NCBI RefSeq assembly: GCF_038002765.1
Contig: NZ_JBBODE010000001.1
Location: 1,302,001-1,366,000 of the forward strand
DNA from: Peribacillus sp. FSL H8-0477
GTDB lineage: Bacteria; Bacillota; Bacilli; Bacillales; DSM-1321
Reading direction: 5' to 3'
Length of the DNA stretch: 64,000 bases
Part shown: piece by piece, positions 15,542 through 23,296 of the stretch
Layout of the letters: each line of letters begins with the position of its first letter
How positions within the stretch are numbered: position 1 is the stretch's first letter
Program-made: the position numbers and the translations under genes
Notes under the pieces: model-generated
The model's database searches: none
Seen by the model: the letters and a program-made list of their open reading frames with translations, nothing else
What the model was told of the DNA's origin: nothing

Positions 15542-16420
15542 CTATACTTTTTCTCGTTTATTTTTTCCGAATAAGCCCTGAGGTAAGAAAATTAAAATAA
15601 GGATTAAGACGACAAATGCTGCCGCATCCCGCCATAGTGAAAATCCAGCGGCACTGACTAGTGCTTCAATGAGACCGAGTAATAGACCGCCGACCATTGC
15701 ACCGGGAATAATCCCAATTCCGCCAAGAACCGCAGCAACGAATGCCTTCAGTCCTGGAAGTACCCCCATTAAGGGCTCAATTTTTATGTAATAAGTTCCG
15801 AAAATAACGCCGGCTGCACCTGCTAGTGCTGAACCAATCGCGAAGGTAGCAGAAATCGTATTGTTTACATTAATGCCCATCAACTTCGCTGCTTCTGCAT
15901 CATAAGAAACCGCACGCATTGCTTTCCCAATTTTTGTTTTATGAACAATAATCTGCAGAATCATCATGAGCACCAATGATACTCCTAAGATTAAGAGGGA
16001 TTGACTTTTGATCGCTACGCCAAAAACGTTGATATTTTCTGATGGTAAAAGATTCGTTGGGTAGGCTTCAAGCTGCGCGCCACGAATAAAGATCATCCCG
16101 TTTTCAATCAAAAGTGATACCCCAATGGCCGTAATAAGTGCAGCAATTCTCGTTGCATTTCGCAAAGGCTTGTATGCAATTCTTTCAATGATAACCCCGA
16201 AAATAGCACAGGCCGCCATTGAAATGAGCAGGGCTGGAAAGAACGATAAATCTAAGATTGTAATCGAATAAAAACCGATAAATGCTCCCACCATGAACAC
16301 ATCGCCATGTGCAAAGTTTATCAACTTAACGATCCCATAAACCATCGTATACCCGAGTGCGATCAGGGCGTAGATACTGCCTAATGAAATTCCATTAACT
16401 AGCTGTTGAAACAGTTCCAT
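15542..16420 (-). CDS. livH: Branched-chain amino acid ABC transporter permease LivH
   Basis: This 292-residue membrane protein has eight or so helices and the LivH motifs NGISLGSIYALIALGYTMVY (9-28), KLINFAHGDVFMVGAF and, near the C-terminus, AAVLGGIGIIPGAMVGGLLL. It starts 62 bases after livK and a ten-base-pair hairpin lies in that gap. LivM follows after 12 bases. Confidence 0.93.
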   Translation of the reverse strand: MELFQQLVNGISLGSIYALIALGYTMVYGIVKLINFAHGDVFMVGAFIGFYSITILDLSFFPALLISMAACAIFGVIIERIAYKPLRNATRIAALITAIGVSLLIENGMIFIRGAQLEAYPTNLLPSENINVFGVAIKSQSLLILGVSLVLMMILQIIVHKTKIGKAMRAVSYDAEAAKLMGINVNNTISATFAIGSALAGAAGVIFGTYYIKIEPLMGVLPGLKAFVAAVLGGIGIIPGAMVGGLLLGLIEALVSAAGFSLWRDAAAFVVLILILIFLPQGLFGKNKREKV

Positions 16421-16447
16421 ATTCCGACTCCCCTTTTAAATGGCTAA

Positions 16448-16472
16448 AATAGGAGGCAGAGCGCCTCCTATT
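16448..16472 (-). promoter_or_regulatory. Hairpin between livK and livH
   Basis: AATAGGAGGC and GCCTCCTATT form a perfect ten-base-pair stem with a five-base loop, followed on the minus strand by a short TTTA. It probably acts as a partial terminator or as a stabiliser of the livK message, giving more binding protein than permease. Confidence 0.6.
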
Positions 16473-16482
16473 CATCTATTGC

Positions 16483-17655
16483 TTATGGGTTGACCTTTGT
16501 TTCAAATTTTTGCTCGCCATTTACATATTTCAAAATGGAAGCTGATTTAATTGGATTATGATTTTCATCCAATTTCATATTTCCAGATACAAGGGCAAGA
16601 CCGTCTGTGCTTTCTAAAGCATCCTTGATTTTCTCTGGTGTCGCATCTCCGCCCGCACGTTTAATGGCATCCGCAATGAAGTACGCTGTATCATAGCCAA
16701 GTGCAGCAAATGCATCTGGTGATTTGTCTTTGTATTTTGCTTTGAACGCAGACACAAATCCTTGGATTTTTTCATCTGGATCTTCTGCAGAGTAATGATT
16801 TGTGATGAACGTATTTTCCAATGCTTCCGCACCAGCAATTTCAATTAATTTTGGAGAATCCCAGCCATCGCCTCCCATAAATGGAACGTCGATTCCTGAT
16901 TCACGTGCTTGTTTTAGGATTAAGCCGACTTCTTCATAAAAGGCTGGAACAAAAACAAAATCAGGTTTTGCGCCTTTAATATTGGTTAAAGTCGCTTGGA
17001 AATCAGTGTCTTTTTGAACAAACGATTCTTCTTTAACAATCGTTCCCCCGCCCGCTGTGAAGGCTTCTTTAAATGCAGCTGCAAGTCCTTTTGAGTAATC
17101 ACTCGAACTGTCAATGTAAATCGCCGCTGTTTTCGCCTTCAACGTATCCTTCGCAAAGTTAGCCGCTACAGTTCCTTGGAACGGATCGATGAAGCAAGTC
17201 CGGAAAACAAAGTCATTTAACTTACCGTCTTTTGACGTAATATCTGAGTTTGTTCCTGTCGGAGTAATTAAAGGTATTTTCTTATCATTGGCAATTTGCA
17301 CCTGTGCCAATGTATTTGTGCTTGTTGCTGCGCCAACCATAACCGATACATTATCTTGACTGGTTAATTTCGTCGCGCCACCTGTAGCTTCAGCTGCATC
17401 GGACTTATTATCATATTTAACAAGTTTAAATTTCTTTCCATCAATACCTTCTTTATTTAGTTCTCCAATTGCCAATTCCATTCCTTCGACAACGGACTGT
17501 CCATATGAAGCACCACCGCCAGTCAACTCTAGGTTCGCACCAATTTTAATGGTATCTCCATCCGATCCTGATTTTTCTGAATCACTGCACCCGGCTAACG
17601 CACCTGCAGCTAATGACACGGATAGCAGAATTCCTGCTAACTTTTTCTTCTTCAT
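16483..17655 (-). CDS. livK: Branched-chain amino acid-binding lipoprotein
   Basis: This 390-residue lipoprotein has a signal peptide with lipobox ALAGC (Cys23) and a type I periplasmic-binding fold (Peripla_BP_6): IKIGANLELTGGGASYGQS (35-53), VMVGAATSTNTLAQVQIA and the C-terminal SASILKYVNGEQKF. Members bind leucine, isoleucine, valine or other amino acids; the exact ligand cannot be read here. GGGGGT before the ATG is the ribosome binding site. It is the first gene of the operon. Confidence 0.9.
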   Translation of the reverse strand: MKKKKLAGILLSVSLAAGALAGCSDSEKSGSDGDTIKIGANLELTGGGASYGQSVVEGMELAIGELNKEGIDGKKFKLVKYDNKSDAAEATGGATKLTSQDNVSVMVGAATSTNTLAQVQIANDKKIPLITPTGTNSDITSKDGKLNDFVFRTCFIDPFQGTVAANFAKDTLKAKTAAIYIDSSSDYSKGLAAAFKEAFTAGGGTIVKEESFVQKDTDFQATLTNIKGAKPDFVFVPAFYEEVGLILKQARESGIDVPFMGGDGWDSPKLIEIAGAEALENTFITNHYSAEDPDEKIQGFVSAFKAKYKDKSPDAFAALGYDTAYFIADAIKRAGGDATPEKIKDALESTDGLALVSGNMKLDENHNPIKSASILKYVNGEQKFETKVNP

Positions 17656-18000
17656 GAATATACCCCCCTGGCTCTTTTAAATTGACATACTATTTTGAAA
17701 TTAGTGTACATCAATCTGAACAACTCGTCTAGATGTCCTATTTTATTCAAATTAATGTAATTAACTGTAAAATAGTAGCCAAATATTATTCTGGACTAAG
17801 AGTTTTCTTTCACCAAGCGTGGAAGTCAGGATAAGAAAAGTTCGTTATTGATATACGAAAATTCGTAAACATATTTTAGATTATGAGTAAAAGCGTTATT
17901 CTAGGAAAATCAAAAACTCCCTCACTATAGTAAAATTCAATTTAAAAATATTTTTTATTCACAAAAAAAGAAGCCCAAAACTTGAGCTTCAGTGTATGTC
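17656..18000. other. Intergenic region upstream of livK
   Basis: On the minus strand TTGATG and TAGTAT spaced by 16 bases (about 17691-17718) are a possible livK promoter. Between about 17750 and 17960 the sequence is A/T-rich with no gene or clear element. The pyruvate oxidase terminator occupies the last part. Confidence 0.4.
17963..17991 (-). terminator. Terminator of the pyruvate oxidase gene
   Basis: GAAGCTC and GGGCTTC (one G-T pair) close a seven-base loop and are followed on the minus strand by seven T residues. Confidence 0.8.
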
Positions 18001-19608
18001 TTATTCCGTTTCTGGGAAGAAAGTTTGATTGGTTTGAATGTCCACCAAGGACGGCGAATCTGTGTTCAATGCTTGTTGAATAACCTCTTCAATTGTGTCG
18101 CCTGAATCTGCGCGATATCCTTTCCATCCGCAGGCTTCCGCCATTTTAACAAAATCGGGATTCGTTAAATCGGTCCCCTCTCTCCGATCCCCAGAGGCAT
18201 CTATTTTATCATTTTCCATTTGCAGAGCTTGATTGTTAAAAACAAGGACGGTGATATTGAGTCCATAACGTGTCGCCGTTAATAAATCAGCGAGTGTCAT
18301 TTGAAGTCCGCCGTCACCTACAATCGCAACTACTTGTTGTTCAGGCATTTCAAGCTTTGCAGCTATGGCAGCGGGGAGACCGAAGCCCATCGTCCGCCAA
18401 TAGCCGGAAAAGAGCACCTTTTGATTTTTCTGGCGGAAATTCCGGTTCATCCATACCGTCACATCCCCAGTATCAAGCGCGATAATTGCATCATCGGCAA
18501 TTGTTTTTTCAATTGCTCGCACAATTTTGGAAGGGTGGATTGGCTGACTTTCCTGCTCGCCTTCCTGTTGATTTTGTTGGGCCCATTTTTCTTTCCCTTC
18601 CTGAATGGTCGTTTGCCATTTTTGGTTCGGCGTATGGGTTGTAAGACTTTCCTGTAAGAGTGGGATGATATCTTCTGTTTTTCCGCTGATTGCGAGCTCA
18701 ACAGGAATCCCTTTTTTCGCATTATCTAGATTGATATCGATTTGAATAATTCTGGCGTTCTGCGGGACATATCCTTCTGGCCACCAGGTCACACCGGACA
18801 GGAGGACCACGTCTGCCTCTTTAAAGATTTCTTTCGCATACGGATTTCCGCCTTCGCCGATCCCTTGGAGGAGGTAGGGAGAGTTTTCTTCAAAGATACC
18901 CTTGCCGCCAAGACTGGTCAAAATGCCGGCACCCCAGCGTTCGGCAAGTGCTTCAAGATCGACCGAAGCTTTCGCAGAACCTGCACCGGCAAGAATCATC
19001 GGACGTTTGGCTGTTTTCATAATGGCTGCAGCCTGTTCGACACCTTCTTTTTCAAACGTTGAAATTCCTTCTATCACGACTGGTAACGGACGTGATTGAG
19101 CCGACGTCTTTTTATCGAATAAATCTTTTGGAATCGAAAGATGAGTAACCGCCCGTTGCTGCAGTGAAATCTGTGCTGCTTTTTGAAGCAATTCAACAAT
19201 TGCCTCCTCACTGCCAAGATTCGCAGAATAGGCGGCGAATGGTTTGAACAGCTCCTGCTGGTCGACATATTGCTGATAGTCGGTTCCAATCTTGTTGGTC
19301 GGTGCTTGTCCAGTAAGCGCAAGGACAGGTGCCTTATCTGAATAGGCATCGCCCAATCCGTTTAGTAGATTCGTCGCTCCCGGACCCATCGTTGCTGTAC
19401 AAACACCGAGTCTTCCCGTTAGCTTCGCTTCAGCAGAAGCCATCAACGCCGCACTCGATTCATGCTTCACAGCAATAAACTGAATACGATCCTGCTTTGC
19501 CAACGCATCAAGAAGACCAATAATCGTATCCCCTACCACCCCATAAATCCGCTTAACCCCAAACGCTGCTAATTGATCCAAAATCACTTCAGAAACCTTT
19601 TGCTTCAT
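18001..19608 (-). CDS. Thiamine-diphosphate-dependent pyruvate oxidase-like enzyme
   Basis: This 535-residue protein has the three domains of the acetolactate synthase/pyruvate oxidase family: an N-terminal domain with KHESSAALMASAEAKLTG (about 48-65) carrying the catalytic Glu, a central FAD-binding domain, and a C-terminal domain with the ThDP motif GDGGLQMTLADLL...VLVFNN. It most resembles PoxB/YdaP-type pyruvate oxidases, which convert pyruvate to acetate or acetyl phosphate. It stands alone, far from any ilv genes, and has its own terminator, so acetolactate synthase is less likely. The exact product is uncertain. Confidence 0.82.
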   Translation of the reverse strand: MKQKVSEVILDQLAAFGVKRIYGVVGDTIIGLLDALAKQDRIQFIAVKHESSAALMASAEAKLTGRLGVCTATMGPGATNLLNGLGDAYSDKAPVLALTGQAPTNKIGTDYQQYVDQQELFKPFAAYSANLGSEEAIVELLQKAAQISLQQRAVTHLSIPKDLFDKKTSAQSRPLPVVIEGISTFEKEGVEQAAAIMKTAKRPMILAGAGSAKASVDLEALAERWGAGILTSLGGKGIFEENSPYLLQGIGEGGNPYAKEIFKEADVVLLSGVTWWPEGYVPQNARIIQIDINLDNAKKGIPVELAISGKTEDIIPLLQESLTTHTPNQKWQTTIQEGKEKWAQQNQQEGEQESQPIHPSKIVRAIEKTIADDAIIALDTGDVTVWMNRNFRQKNQKVLFSGYWRTMGFGLPAAIAAKLEMPEQQVVAIVGDGGLQMTLADLLTATRYGLNITVLVFNNQALQMENDKIDASGDRREGTDLTNPDFVKMAEACGWKGYRADSGDTIEEVIQQALNTDSPSLVDIQTNQTFFPETE

Positions 19609-19884
19609 AAAAAAATCAACTCCTCATTGAAATATGTATCTTATTGGTATTTACACGGAATAAGTATTAGATAAACATGGGGAGGGGGAAAGGAAGCGGC
19701 CCTTTCTTTTATATTGTCCTTCTGGACCACCCCAATCCACAGAAAACGCCTCTATAGCTAATATGTCTTCTAAAGGCTCTTAAAAATGAGTATCTTTCTC
19801 TTTTTCTGTCTTGTTAAGCAGATTTTCATTGTATTCACTCTTTCTGAAGCACCCGGATTGGCTTAATATCTCTTGAACTTTAGT

Positions 19885-19980
19885 ATTCGGCCCAAAGTGG
19901 GAAACATTCGGCCCATTCTGCAATTTATTCAGCCCAAACTCGAGATCATTCGGCCCTTTTTGCAAAACATTCGTCCCTAT
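19885..19980. repeat. 21-bp periodic array with ATTCGGCCC units
   Basis: Units beginning ATTCGGCCC (variants ATTCAGCCC, ATTCGTCCC) start at 19885, 19906, 19927, 19948 and 19969, exactly 21 bases apart. Only the first nine bases are kept; the remaining twelve differ from unit to unit. Confidence 0.85.
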
Positions 19981-20009
19981 AGAAATACGCCTCGCCGTGC
20001 ACTTACATC

Positions 20010-20050
20010 AAAAAAAGATTGCAGAGAAAGTGGTGCTTTCTCTGCAATCT
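20010..20050 (-). terminator. Terminator of tcdA
   Basis: A perfect 14-base-pair stem (GATTGCAGAGAAAG with its complement) closes a five-base loop and is flanked by T runs on both strands. It is clearly similar to the hairpin at 53554-53600. Confidence 0.9.
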
Positions 20051-20052
20051 TT

Positions 20053-20814
20053 TTAGTCGTTGACTCGTGCGATATGGATATCGGTAAGGATTTCTTGGAC
20101 GACCCAGCTGGCGGCAATCAGGCCGGCAACGGATGGGACGAAGGCGTTTGAGGATGGCGGCATTTGGGCTTTGCGGATTTTTGCCGCATCGTTTCCGACT
20201 TCTTTGCGGATGTCTTCGCGAATCACAATCGGGCTTTCATCAGAAAAGACAACCATGACGCCTTTTTTAATGCCTTCCTTACGTAGTTTCGTCCGAATCA
20301 CTTTAGCAAGCGGGTCGGTATGTGTCTTAGAAATATCAGCTATTTTAAAGCGGGTCGGATCCATTTTATTGGCAGCACCCATACTTGAAATAATCGGGAT
20401 ATTCCGTTTGAGGCATTCTTTCATTAAGTGAATTTTATAAATCACTGTATCGGAAGCATCAATGACATAGTCAATCCCGTAGTTAAAGAATTCCTCGTAC
20501 GTTTCATCTGTGTAAAACATCTTCAGTGAAATGACTTCACAATCAGGATTAATATCCTTAATGCGTTCTTTCATCAAGTCTGCTTTTGGCTTTCCGACTG
20601 TCGATAACAATGCATGAAGCTGACGGTTAATATTCGTGATATCAATATCATCCTTATCAACCAAAATCAAACGGCCGACGCCTGAACGAGCCAACGCTTC
20701 CGTTGCAAACGAACCAACACCGCCGATTCCAAGTACGGCCACCGTTGAATTTTTCAACAATTCAACGCCTTCTTTACCTATTGCCAACTCATTACGTGAA
20801 AATTGATGCAGCAT
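20053..20814 (-). CDS. tcdA: tRNA threonylcarbamoyladenosine dehydratase TcdA
   Basis: This 253-residue protein of the ThiF/MoeB/E1-like family has the ATP-binding motif VLGIGGVGSFATEALARSG (about 29-47), LVDKDDIDITNINRQ (52-66) and IDASDTVIYK. TcdA uses ATP to cyclise t6A37 of tRNA to ct6A, which reads ANN codons. In B. subtilis the orthologue yrvM is next to the 6S RNA gene and aspS; here about 9 kb of surface-polymer genes separate them. Its catalytic cysteine is expected in the C-terminal half; the cysteine at KECLKRN is one candidate. Confidence 0.9.
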   Translation of the reverse strand: MLHQFSRNELAIGKEGVELLKNSTVAVLGIGGVGSFATEALARSGVGRLILVDKDDIDITNINRQLHALLSTVGKPKADLMKERIKDINPDCEVISLKMFYTDETYEEFFNYGIDYVIDASDTVIYKIHLMKECLKRNIPIISSMGAANKMDPTRFKIADISKTHTDPLAKVIRTKLRKEGIKKGVMVVFSDESPIVIREDIRKEVGNDAAKIRKAQMPPSSNAFVPSVAGLIAASWVVQEILTDIHIARVND

Positions 20815-20903
20815 ACCTTTTCAACTCCAACCTATATTCTATCTATCATGAATATATCATAAACCCCTGTAAAATATAAGTAAGATGATAGGTTTACCGG
20901 ACC

Positions 20904-21848
20904 TTATTCGTTCGAATTATTTTCAATCGTAATATCTTGTTCTTTCAACTTGTTTCCTGGATGTTCAATCGTGATTACTTCATTGATTCCTGAGAAAGTA
21001 TTCTCACTGATCTTTACATGGTTCCAATTATAAGCGCTGATTCCGGTATAGGTCATCCCCATAAACTTGTTGCCGGTTATCGTAATGTTTTCATTCCATT
21101 CGTCATTCTTCCCGCTATGGCTTCCAACTCCGACTGGCCACGTATTCATGTCTTTTGTATCACTATCACCAAAATAATTGTTTTTTATGACGACATCACG
21201 GCTTGGCGTCCCGTCCCAGTCACCGAAATGGGGAAATCCGTTCTTGGAGGAAAAATCAAGTTGAATCGCTTCCGATTTACTCCGGCTGCCATCCTTTGTC
21301 GGATCAAGGTAACCGAGGAACCGGCAATTTTCAATCACGACATTACGGGACGAATTAATTTCAATTCCATGGGAATAAACAATATCCTTTATGGTAAGAT
21401 TCCGAATCTCAATGTGGTCGGCATGGGCAAATTCGATTCCGCCATAGCCATACTCCCCATATTCAACATCCTGAACATTACCGTCCAATGTGCCGCCTTC
21501 AATAATGATGCTGCCATTCCCTTTATAGCCGGTATACTGATCGCCGGCTTTTCCATTCGACATGAACGCACCCTCGTGCTTACGAACCAGCACCGTTTCC
21601 TCTTCCATGACTATTTTCGTATGATTATAAATAAGTAAGGTTTCGTTCATGCTGTAGTTCCCAGCTGGTATCAGGATTTCGACCTTACCGTCTGTTTTTG
21701 CCTTATTTAACCCTTTTTGAATGGCTTCTGAATCATGGCCATATTCCGAGATATCAATCACATCTGGTTGTTTATTTTGGATCATGATGAAAACAATGAC
21801 TCCCAAAATCAGTAGGCCTATTGAGATATAATTTAGGTTTTTTTTCAT
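20904..21848 (-). CDS. Membrane-tethered right-handed beta-helix protein
   Basis: This 314-residue protein has an N-terminal hydrophobic anchor (about 7-23) and then a parallel beta-helix of the pectate lyase/polysaccharide lyase type: repeated short strands such as IEIRNLTIKDI, VVIENCRF, VVIKNNYF, ITITGNKF and VKISENTF. Such folds cleave, epimerise or bind polysaccharides outside the cell. It is the last gene of the gtaB operon and overlaps the preceding gene by four bases, so it probably acts on the polymer made by this cluster. Substrate and activity are unknown. Confidence 0.7.
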   Translation of the reverse strand: MKKNLNYISIGLLILGVIVFIMIQNKQPDVIDISEYGHDSEAIQKGLNKAKTDGKVEILIPAGNYSMNETLLIYNHTKIVMEEETVLVRKHEGAFMSNGKAGDQYTGYKGNGSIIIEGGTLDGNVQDVEYGEYGYGGIEFAHADHIEIRNLTIKDIVYSHGIEINSSRNVVIENCRFLGYLDPTKDGSRSKSEAIQLDFSSKNGFPHFGDWDGTPSRDVVIKNNYFGDSDTKDMNTWPVGVGSHSGKNDEWNENITITGNKFMGMTYTGISAYNWNHVKISENTFSGINEVITIEHPGNKLKEQDITIENNSNE

Positions 21849-23296
21849 GAATGGCCAATCTCCAAAGCCCTTTTGAATTTCGCTAAGAATTCATGGTAAT
21901 ACGAATCTATATAGTGGACATTAAATTTGCCCCATTTATGTTTTTCGTGTGAAAGAAGCTTTTCTTGGCTGACACTGATTGAAATGACCTCAAAGTTCTT
22001 CTCAACATATTGGTCAAACCGATCCCACCATTCATTCAATTGCTCCACCATTTCAGCATTTTCAAAGTACGCAACGCTGCCATCTTCTTTTAAATAGCGA
22101 TCCGTAAATCGTGCCTTATGAAGGACCACTTTTGTGAAAGGCATCGTAATACTCAGTTTTTCAAATAGTTGATGAATGGCTTGTTTCCACCTATCAAAAT
22201 AAGCTTCATCATCTTCAGCTAGTGTACAGATCGTTAAGTCATCTTGGTAAACATCCGTTTTATGAAGCACCCAGTGATTATTGGTAAGTGCCGAATCCCT
22301 AAGCAGGCACACCCCGAAATAGACATCGGAGAAAAAATCTAGAATGAGATAATCTGTGTCAGCTAAATCAGAGGTTGTGAAAAAATCCTTCCTGCATTCG
22401 GCTAACAGATTAGTTTGCTCCCAGGTTCCGAGTTGAGTGATTTCTTCCTTATTGATGACCAATGGATCTGCAACCGCACTGATAATGGATACCTGATTTT
22501 GCAGCCGAAGAAATTGAAAGTCCTGCTTGTATCCCGAATTGAAATGAGAATTAAAATTGTCTCGAGAAACGCATGAACCAATAACCGAAACCGTTTTTCT
22601 TGGTTTTTTCAGCTGCAGCATACCGTTATCGACGGTAACCTCTATTTCTCCATGTGTTTTGATAGTCCCAGTACTTTTTGCCATCAGCCATTTTTCGTCT
22701 TTCGTTACAGCTACCGTCAATGGCATCACGGTACAGCCCTCCTGGTCAAACGAGAAAGTCTCGATTGGCAGGACAAAATACGCGGTAGATTGATCGGTAT
22801 AGGTTGGCTGTACCATTGTATCTCCTTGTACGAGAACACAATCATCCAGTTTCAGCCAAAGTCGGTCTCTCGTCGCATAAACATCTTTTACCTCTACTGC
22901 CTCAACAGCCGTATGATATCGTGCATAAAAGGCGAGCTGCTCATCTTTTGTCCAATAAGGCTTCCAGGTAAAACCCTGCCACTTTTCTTCAAGATAGTGC
23001 GTCTTTTCCGACAATGAGTTTCCTTTTTTAACCGGAATCTCTTTCTTTTCGGTGGATACCCGTAAATCCCATACTTCCTCTGGATGGAAGAGTGTACGGC
23101 CGACAAAATCATCGGCAGTCATGCTGACGATTCCCACATGTGTACCAAACACTTGCTTATGATTATAGATTTCTACATTTGCTTGGCGTTTGACTATTCG
23201 AAACGAAAGCTCCGTTCCGATTAACTCCTCAGGTATGTCCAGAAATAAATCAATGGCGTTTTTCAGATACTTGATGTTCTTGATCAAGACTTCCAT
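21845..23296 (-). CDS. DUF6270/SGNH-like surface polymer protein, intact GSC motif
   Basis: The protein has about 483 residues if it starts at 23296, where GGGTGG precedes ATG; a start at 23344 would add 16 residues. The N-terminal half is beta-rich. The C-terminal half starts with SVIGSCVSRDNFNSHF, the hallmark of DUF6270, an SGNH/GDSL-like family, and contains DYLILDFFSDVYFG and a late D..H-type region. The serine or cysteine of GSC may be nucleophilic. Genes of this kind occur with teichoic-acid-like transferases. It overlaps the end of the next gene upstream and shares its C-terminal domain with it. A hydrolase or transferase for a polymer substituent is inferred. Confidence 0.6.
   Translation of the reverse strand: MEVLIKNIKYLKNAIDLFLDIPEELIGTELSFRIVKRQANVEIYNHKQVFGTHVGIVSMTADDFVGRTLFHPEEVWDLRVSTEKKEIPVKKGNSLSEKTHYLEEKWQGFTWKPYWTKDEQLAFYARYHTAVEAVEVKDVYATRDRLWLKLDDCVLVQGDTMVQPTYTDQSTAYFVLPIETFSFDQEGCTVMPLTVAVTKDEKWLMAKSTGTIKTHGEIEVTVDNGMLQLKKPRKTVSVIGSCVSRDNFNSHFNSGYKQDFQFLRLQNQVSIISAVADPLVINKEEITQLGTWEQTNLLAECRKDFFTTSDLADTDYLILDFFSDVYFGVCLLRDSALTNNHWVLHKTDVYQDDLTICTLAEDDEAYFDRWKQAIHQLFEKLSITMPFTKVVLHKARFTDRYLKEDGSVAYFENAEMVEQLNEWWDRFDQYVEKNFEVISISVSQEKLLSHEKHKWGKFNVHYIDSYYHEFLAKFKRALEIGHS

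Larger units (their letters stand above)
19609..20052. other. Intergenic region holding a 21-bp array module
   Basis: No gene is supported here. The region has the pyruvate oxidase leader (to about 19680), an unexplained stretch, the box AAAATGAGTATCTT at 19783, the five-unit 21-bp array (19885-19980) and the tcdA terminator hairpin. Reading frames through the array are open by chance and lack proper starts. Confidence 0.65.

Noticed and set aside
17690..17720. CodY-like box upstream of livK
   Set aside because: The resemblance of TAATTTCAAAATAGT to the CodY consensus is too weak to report.
18001..19608. Acetolactate synthase large subunit (ilvB)
   Set aside because: No ilv neighbours or small subunit, and the sequence pattern fits PoxB/YdaP-type enzymes better.
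19885..19980. CRISPR array
   Set aside because: The conserved part is only about nine bases and the whole step 21 bases, too short for repeats and spacers; no cas genes are present.
19873..20151. Open frame through the 21-bp array with seven-residue repeats (IRP at each step)
   Set aside because: A 21-base step keeps the frame open and gives a seven-residue repeat by itself. There is no binding site, and the frame runs on into the tcdA terminator and antisense of tcdA.
21018..21638. Plus-strand open frame of 206 codons
   Set aside because: Antisense to the beta-helix gene, whose repeated strands are clear.
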